The position numbers and the translations under genes were made by a program. Below, one piece after another: positions 60,919-64,000 of a stretch of DNA of 64,000 bases. The DNA is taken from NCBI RefSeq assembly GCF_900110455.1, contig NZ_FOIS01000001.1:248001-312000 (forward strand), read 5' to 3'. Below the pieces are notes generated by a model. It was not told where the DNA came from and did no database searches. It was given only the letters and a program-made list of their open reading frames with translations. The number at the start of each line of letters is the position of its first letter. Position 1 is the first letter of the stretch. The stretch is from Natrinema salifodinae. Its GTDB lineage: Archaea > Halobacteriota > Halobacteria > Halobacteriales > Natrialbaceae.

Positions 60919-61740
60919 ATGACCTCCGACAGCGAAGATCCGAACGCGGACGTCCAGTATCACCTCGAAGTGAGCGCCGACGACGTCGCCGACACCGTGC
61001 TCCTGCCGGGTAACCCCGAGCGCCTCGAGAAGATCGTCGCCTTCTGGGACGACCACGAGATCCGCGCACACCACCGGGAGTATCGCACCGCGACGGGCAG
61101 TTACGAGGGGGCGCCGATTTCGGTCACCTCGACCGGGATCGGCAGCCCCTCCGCGGCGATCGCCGTCGAGGAACTCGCCCGCGTCGGCGTCGACACCTTC
61201 ATTCGAGTGGGCTCGTGCGGCGCGATCCAGCCCGAGATGGACGTCGGCGACCTGGTGATCACCTCGGGCGCAGTCCGCCAGGAGGGAACCAGCGACGAGT
61301 ACGTCCGCGAGGACTACCCGGCCGCGGCGGACCACGAAGTCGTCGCCGCGCTGGTCGCCGCCGCCGAACGGCTCGGCTACGACTACCACACCGGCGTCAC
61401 GATGAGCGCCGACTCGTTCTACGCCGGCCAGGGCCGACCCGGGTTCGACGGGTTCGAGGCCGCCGGCGCGGACGGCCTGGTCGACGAGCTCAAGGAAGCG
61501 AACGTCAAGAACATCGAGATGGAGGCCAGCGCCATTCTCACGCTCGCGAACCTCTACGGGCTGCGGGCCGGCGCGGTCTGTACCGTCTACGCCAACCGCG
61601 AGACCGGCGAGTTCCGGACCGAAGGCGAATCGCGCGCGGCCGAGACGGCGTCGCTCGCGACGCATCTCCTGGCGAAGATGGACGAGGTCAAGCGCGAGGC
61701 CGGCGCCGATCGGTGGCACGCCGGACTGTCGATCGAGTAA
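60919..61740 (+). CDS. udp: Uridine phosphorylase
   Basis: A 273-residue nucleoside phosphorylase of the NP-I family. It has LLPGNPERLEKIV, STGIGSPSAAIAVEEL, RVGSCGAIQPEMDVGD and EMEASAILTLANLYG (ribose-binding Glu-Met-Glu). It splits uridine to uracil and ribose-1-phosphate, which suits its place after the importer and cdd. ATG 60919 is supported by the TATA at 60882-60890. Purine nucleoside phosphorylase activity is a possible alternative within NP-I. Confidence 0.92.
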   Translation: MTSDSEDPNADVQYHLEVSADDVADTVLLPGNPERLEKIVAFWDDHEIRAHHREYRTATGSYEGAPISVTSTGIGSPSAAIAVEELARVGVDTFIRVGSCGAIQPEMDVGDLVITSGAVRQEGTSDEYVREDYPAAADHEVVAALVAAAERLGYDYHTGVTMSADSFYAGQGRPGFDGFEAAGADGLVDELKEANVKNIEMEASAILTLANLYGLRAGAVCTVYANRETGEFRTEGESRAAETASLATHLLAKMDEVKREAGADRWHAGLSIE

Positions 61741-61769
61741 CGCCGAGCGGCTGAACGGCCGTTTTCGTC

Positions 61770-62537
61770 TCAGTCTCGCATCCGAACGATCCCGTCCTCG
61801 AAGACCTTCCGGTTCGGCACGATGTACTCCTCCGAATCGTCCTCGATCTTCGTGACGAACAGATCGACCTCCTGAACGATCCCGGTCTGCTCGCCGATTC
61901 GGACCTGGTCGCCGATCCCGTAGGGCTGGTTGAGCAGGAGGTAGATCCCCGCCGCGCTCGAGACGAGGAAATCCTTGAAGGCGACGGTGCCGACGATGAC
62001 GACGCCGACGGCGTACACCGTCAGCAGGATTAGCAGCGCCAGGACGTGGACGCCGATCTGGCCCAGGGCGATGATGAAGGTGACGTAGAGGACGGAGTAC
62101 TTGACCACCTTCGGGAGCAAGGAGACCTCGGGGAGTTTGACCCCGCGTAAGTACTCGCTGACGATCAGCTCCGACTTGTCCGCGACGATGAACCCGAGGA
62201 TGAGCACTAAGACGGCGATGAACAGCTGTGGGATGAACTCCGTGACCCGCAGCCAGAAGGCGTCCGTGTCCAGCAGCTGCGCGATGTGGATCGCGGTCAG
62301 GACCGCGATGCCGTAGATGAACCACGAACTCAGCCGCGCGACGATCTCGACCGTCGAGGTGCCGATCGACTGGGCCGTCCGCTCGAACGGCGTCCCTTCG
62401 ACGGCCCCGGGCACGCCCGAGGCGGCCAGCAACTCCTCGTTGAGCCGGCCGACGAGATAGCCGACCACGAGTCCGAGCGCCAGTACCGCCGCCGCGATGA
62501 CGGCCGGCTCGTTGACGAACGACTGCCAGTTGACCAT
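61770..62537 (-). CDS. MscS-like mechanosensitive channel
   Basis: A 255-residue protein with about four transmembrane helices (about 12-30, 65-90, 98-118 and 140-185). An MscS beta-domain segment follows the pore helix (VGTVAFKDFLVSSAAGIYLL; GIGDQVRIGEQTGIVQEVDL; EEYIVPNRKVFEDGIV). It should gate under membrane tension, relevant to osmotic shock. It starts one base after the dacZ stop in the same operon; c-di-AMP is a known osmolyte-control signal, so a functional link is likely though not shown. Confidence 0.9.
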   Translation of the reverse strand: MVNWQSFVNEPAVIAAAVLALGLVVGYLVGRLNEELLAASGVPGAVEGTPFERTAQSIGTSTVEIVARLSSWFIYGIAVLTAIHIAQLLDTDAFWLRVTEFIPQLFIAVLVLILGFIVADKSELIVSEYLRGVKLPEVSLLPKVVKYSVLYVTFIIALGQIGVHVLALLILLTVYAVGVVIVGTVAFKDFLVSSAAGIYLLLNQPYGIGDQVRIGEQTGIVQEVDLFVTKIEDDSEEYIVPNRKVFEDGIVRMRD

Positions 62538-62538
62538 A

Positions 62539-63351
62539 TCAGTACGCCTCCGGATCGACCTCCAGAATGAGCTCTCCGGCCTTGAACGCCCGGACGAGTC
62601 CGTCGCTCTCGGAGAGAACGATCGAAATCGCATTGGTGTCCCGCGTGATCGCGGCGCCGGACATGTGCCGCGCCCCCAGCCCCTTCGGAATGTCGATCCC
62701 CTCCGCGGACGGCTCGAGGTAGCGGTACGCCGAGACAATCTTGCCCGCGTCGGAGATGACGAACGCGCCGTCGAGCCGCGAGAATTCCTTGAGCATCACG
62801 TTCACGATCGGATCGCCGACGTGGACGTGAGACTTCTCGAAGGGGTTGTACGAGAGGGGCCGAGACTTGTTCATCACCTTCCCCGCGTCGCCGACGACGA
62901 ACAGCGCGCCCACGGGCTTGCCCTTCTGTCCCTTCTGGCCCAACTCGATCGCCAGTTCGAGGACCGCCTTGGTCACCTCCGAGTCGGCCCGGGACTTGAC
63001 GAACATGTCGTAGATCCCCGTGTGGGTCTCCGCGTCCGCCCGGACGCGCGAGACGGTATCGATCCCGTCTCCGAAGACGCTCGTCGCGCAGGCCAACTCG
63101 TCGCCGTCCTCGATCACTCCTTGTTCCAGCGCGCCTTCCAGGCCGAAGCGGATGCGCTCCGTGATGGCTTCGAATTCCAGGGGGAGTTCGACGAACGTCT
63201 CCGCGCCCACGGCGTTTTCCGTGCCGACGACGATCACATCGACGTCGTCGACCGACGCGAACTGTTCGTAGTAAGATCCGCTCGGCGAAAAGAGAACGAC
63301 TGCATCGATACTCGCAAAGAGTTCCCCGAAGACGTCGTCTAACCCGGCCAT
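62539..63351 (-). CDS. dacZ: Diadenylate cyclase DacZ (c-di-AMP synthase)
   Basis: A 270-residue protein with a pyruvate-kinase-like N-terminal domain (about 1-125) and a C-terminal DisA-N (DAC) domain (about 130-260). The catalytic motifs are LDGAFVISDAGK (DGA at 194-196) and GARHMSGAAIT (RH at 228-229). DacZ joins two ATP to c-di-AMP; in Haloferax volcanii it is important for osmotic control. It is first of a two-gene operon with the MscS-like channel. Confidence 0.94.
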   Translation of the reverse strand: MAGLDDVFGELFASIDAVVLFSPSGSYYEQFASVDDVDVIVVGTENAVGAETFVELPLEFEAITERIRFGLEGALEQGVIEDGDELACATSVFGDGIDTVSRVRADAETHTGIYDMFVKSRADSEVTKAVLELAIELGQKGQKGKPVGALFVVGDAGKVMNKSRPLSYNPFEKSHVHVGDPIVNVMLKEFSRLDGAFVISDAGKIVSAYRYLEPSAEGIDIPKGLGARHMSGAAITRDTNAISIVLSESDGLVRAFKAGELILEVDPEAY

Positions 63352-63435
63352 TGCTCGTATAAGTCGTTTCCGCGCGAATAAGCGTTGTGGGACGTCAGAC
63401 GCTTGTCTGTCGATTATCTACGGATTTAACTGGGT

Positions 63436-63960
63436 TCAATTATCTGTCACTGACTCGTCGGTCGGCTCGGAGTCCGTCCCGTCGCGGTCGCCATACTCGC
63501 GTTCGAAAGCGATCGGATCGGGGCCGAGAACCGTCGTGACGCCACCGCCGCGGCGACGGATCATCGGGACGCCCCCGCGGTCGGGATCAGACCCGGGCCC
63601 TTCGTCGCCACCGTCACCGTCGGCGCCCCGATCACCGTCCGTCCCGTCGGTCGGCCGCCTGGCGTCGCCCGCCGCGGACTCAGATTGCGCGAGTGCGCGG
63701 CCGGCCCACGCGGCTTCCGCGCGGATTTCGCGGAGGTGCCGAACCGCGTCGCGACGCGTCGCGGGTTCGAGGTCACCGTCGCGGGCGGCCTGGCGGACGG
63801 TCGCGAGGAGCGTCCGCGCCGTCGCGTCGATCGTCGCGAGCCGCACGCGGAAGGCGGGCCGGACCGCGTCGGAGCCGGACCCGTACGCTCGGACGATCGA
63901 GTCGGTCGATACGTCTCGTCGGTCGGGGCCTTCGAGACCCCGCGAATTGTCGTCTGACAT
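63436..63960 (-). CDS. Haloarchaeal paralogue-family protein, function unknown (second intact copy)
   Basis: A 174-residue soluble acidic protein: FRVRLATIDATARTLLATVR, RHLREIRAEAAWAGRAL, a Gly/Asp-rich low-complexity linker, then VPMIRRRGGGVTTVLGPDPI and AFEREYGD. It shares the HLREIRAEA helix and the tail with the 26512 gene and with the decayed copy at 22480. No known domain is recognised. It stands alone behind dacZ (84-base gap), without an AglB-like neighbour. Confidence 0.72.
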   Translation of the reverse strand: MSDDNSRGLEGPDRRDVSTDSIVRAYGSGSDAVRPAFRVRLATIDATARTLLATVRQAARDGDLEPATRRDAVRHLREIRAEAAWAGRALAQSESAAGDARRPTDGTDGDRGADGDGGDEGPGSDPDRGGVPMIRRRGGGVTTVLGPDPIAFEREYGDRDGTDSEPTDESVTDN

Positions 63961-64000
63961 GGCGTTCGTCGTTCGAATGCGGGAGTTGGCGCAGATCGGT

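Noticed and set aside
1-64000. tRNA, rRNA, integrase or complete insertion sequence
   Set aside because: I looked through gaps and frames and saw no cloverleaf, rRNA segment, integrase or transposase motif that I could support; a dedicated scan could still find a missed tRNA.

Overview
The window is chromosomal DNA of a halophilic archaeon (class Halobacteria). The proteins are strongly acidic and coding GC is high. Promoters are archaeal (TATA boxes about 27 bases before many leaderless starts). Marker genes are haloarchaeal: TFB, a PGF-CTERM surface protein, UPF0058, UPF0212 and DUF357 proteins, an AglB-like oligosaccharyltransferase, PhaRPEC polyester synthesis and DacZ. The species cannot be named from sequence alone. 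No rRNA, tRNA, CRISPR array or complete insertion sequence was recognised.

Layout. 1-15300 is housekeeping: the end of a surface protein, a glutaredoxin-thioredoxin reductase fusion, a DUF389 membrane protein, TFB, small conserved proteins, Ogg DNA glycosylase, a beta-CASP nuclease, acylphosphatase, NAD(P)HX repair (Nnr), MoaC and a nitronate monooxygenase-like enzyme. 15750-22460 is an envelope-precursor block: GlmU, GlmS, UppP, a small zinc protein and an AglB paralogue. GlmM lies far downstream at 53247, so the fructose-6-phosphate to UDP-GlcNAc route is present in the window.

22460-27500 is a scarred, gene-poor region. It holds a decayed gene, a lone 7TM sensor domain, a type IV pilin, a broken 3' end of a second AglB-like gene and a small repressor-like protein. 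Two AglB-tail/convergent-gene modules here have decayed reciprocally. 27600-41300 is a surface-glycan cluster: an ABC-type flippase candidate, three GT4 glycosyltransferases, two alkaline-phosphatase/sulfatase superfamily proteins, a GT-C-like membrane protein, a WbaP-type phosphoglycosyltransferase and two sugar-nucleotide epimerases. Its first part (about 27500-34500) is clearly AT-rich, which suggests recent acquisition.

41300-48100 holds two haloarchaeal regulators, a long hairpin repeat, a large membrane protein with a secreted partner, and a run of small membrane proteins. 48190-53044 is the polyhydroxyalkanoate locus: phaB, then phaR-phaP-phaE-phaC on the minus strand, with a divergent maoC-type hydratase. 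54800-61740 is a nucleoside uptake and salvage set: BMP lipoprotein, ATPase, two permeases, cytidine deaminase and uridine phosphorylase. The window ends with an MscS-like channel beside DacZ (c-di-AMP synthase) and a third member of the family seen decaying at 22.5 kb.

No defence system or clearly unprecedented machinery was found. The points most worth following are the reciprocally decayed modules, the long hairpin at 42.7 kb, the shared TATA box at 60.9 kb, candidate operators around the PHA genes, the HhH-tailed PhaC, and two short genes (52 and 54 codons).
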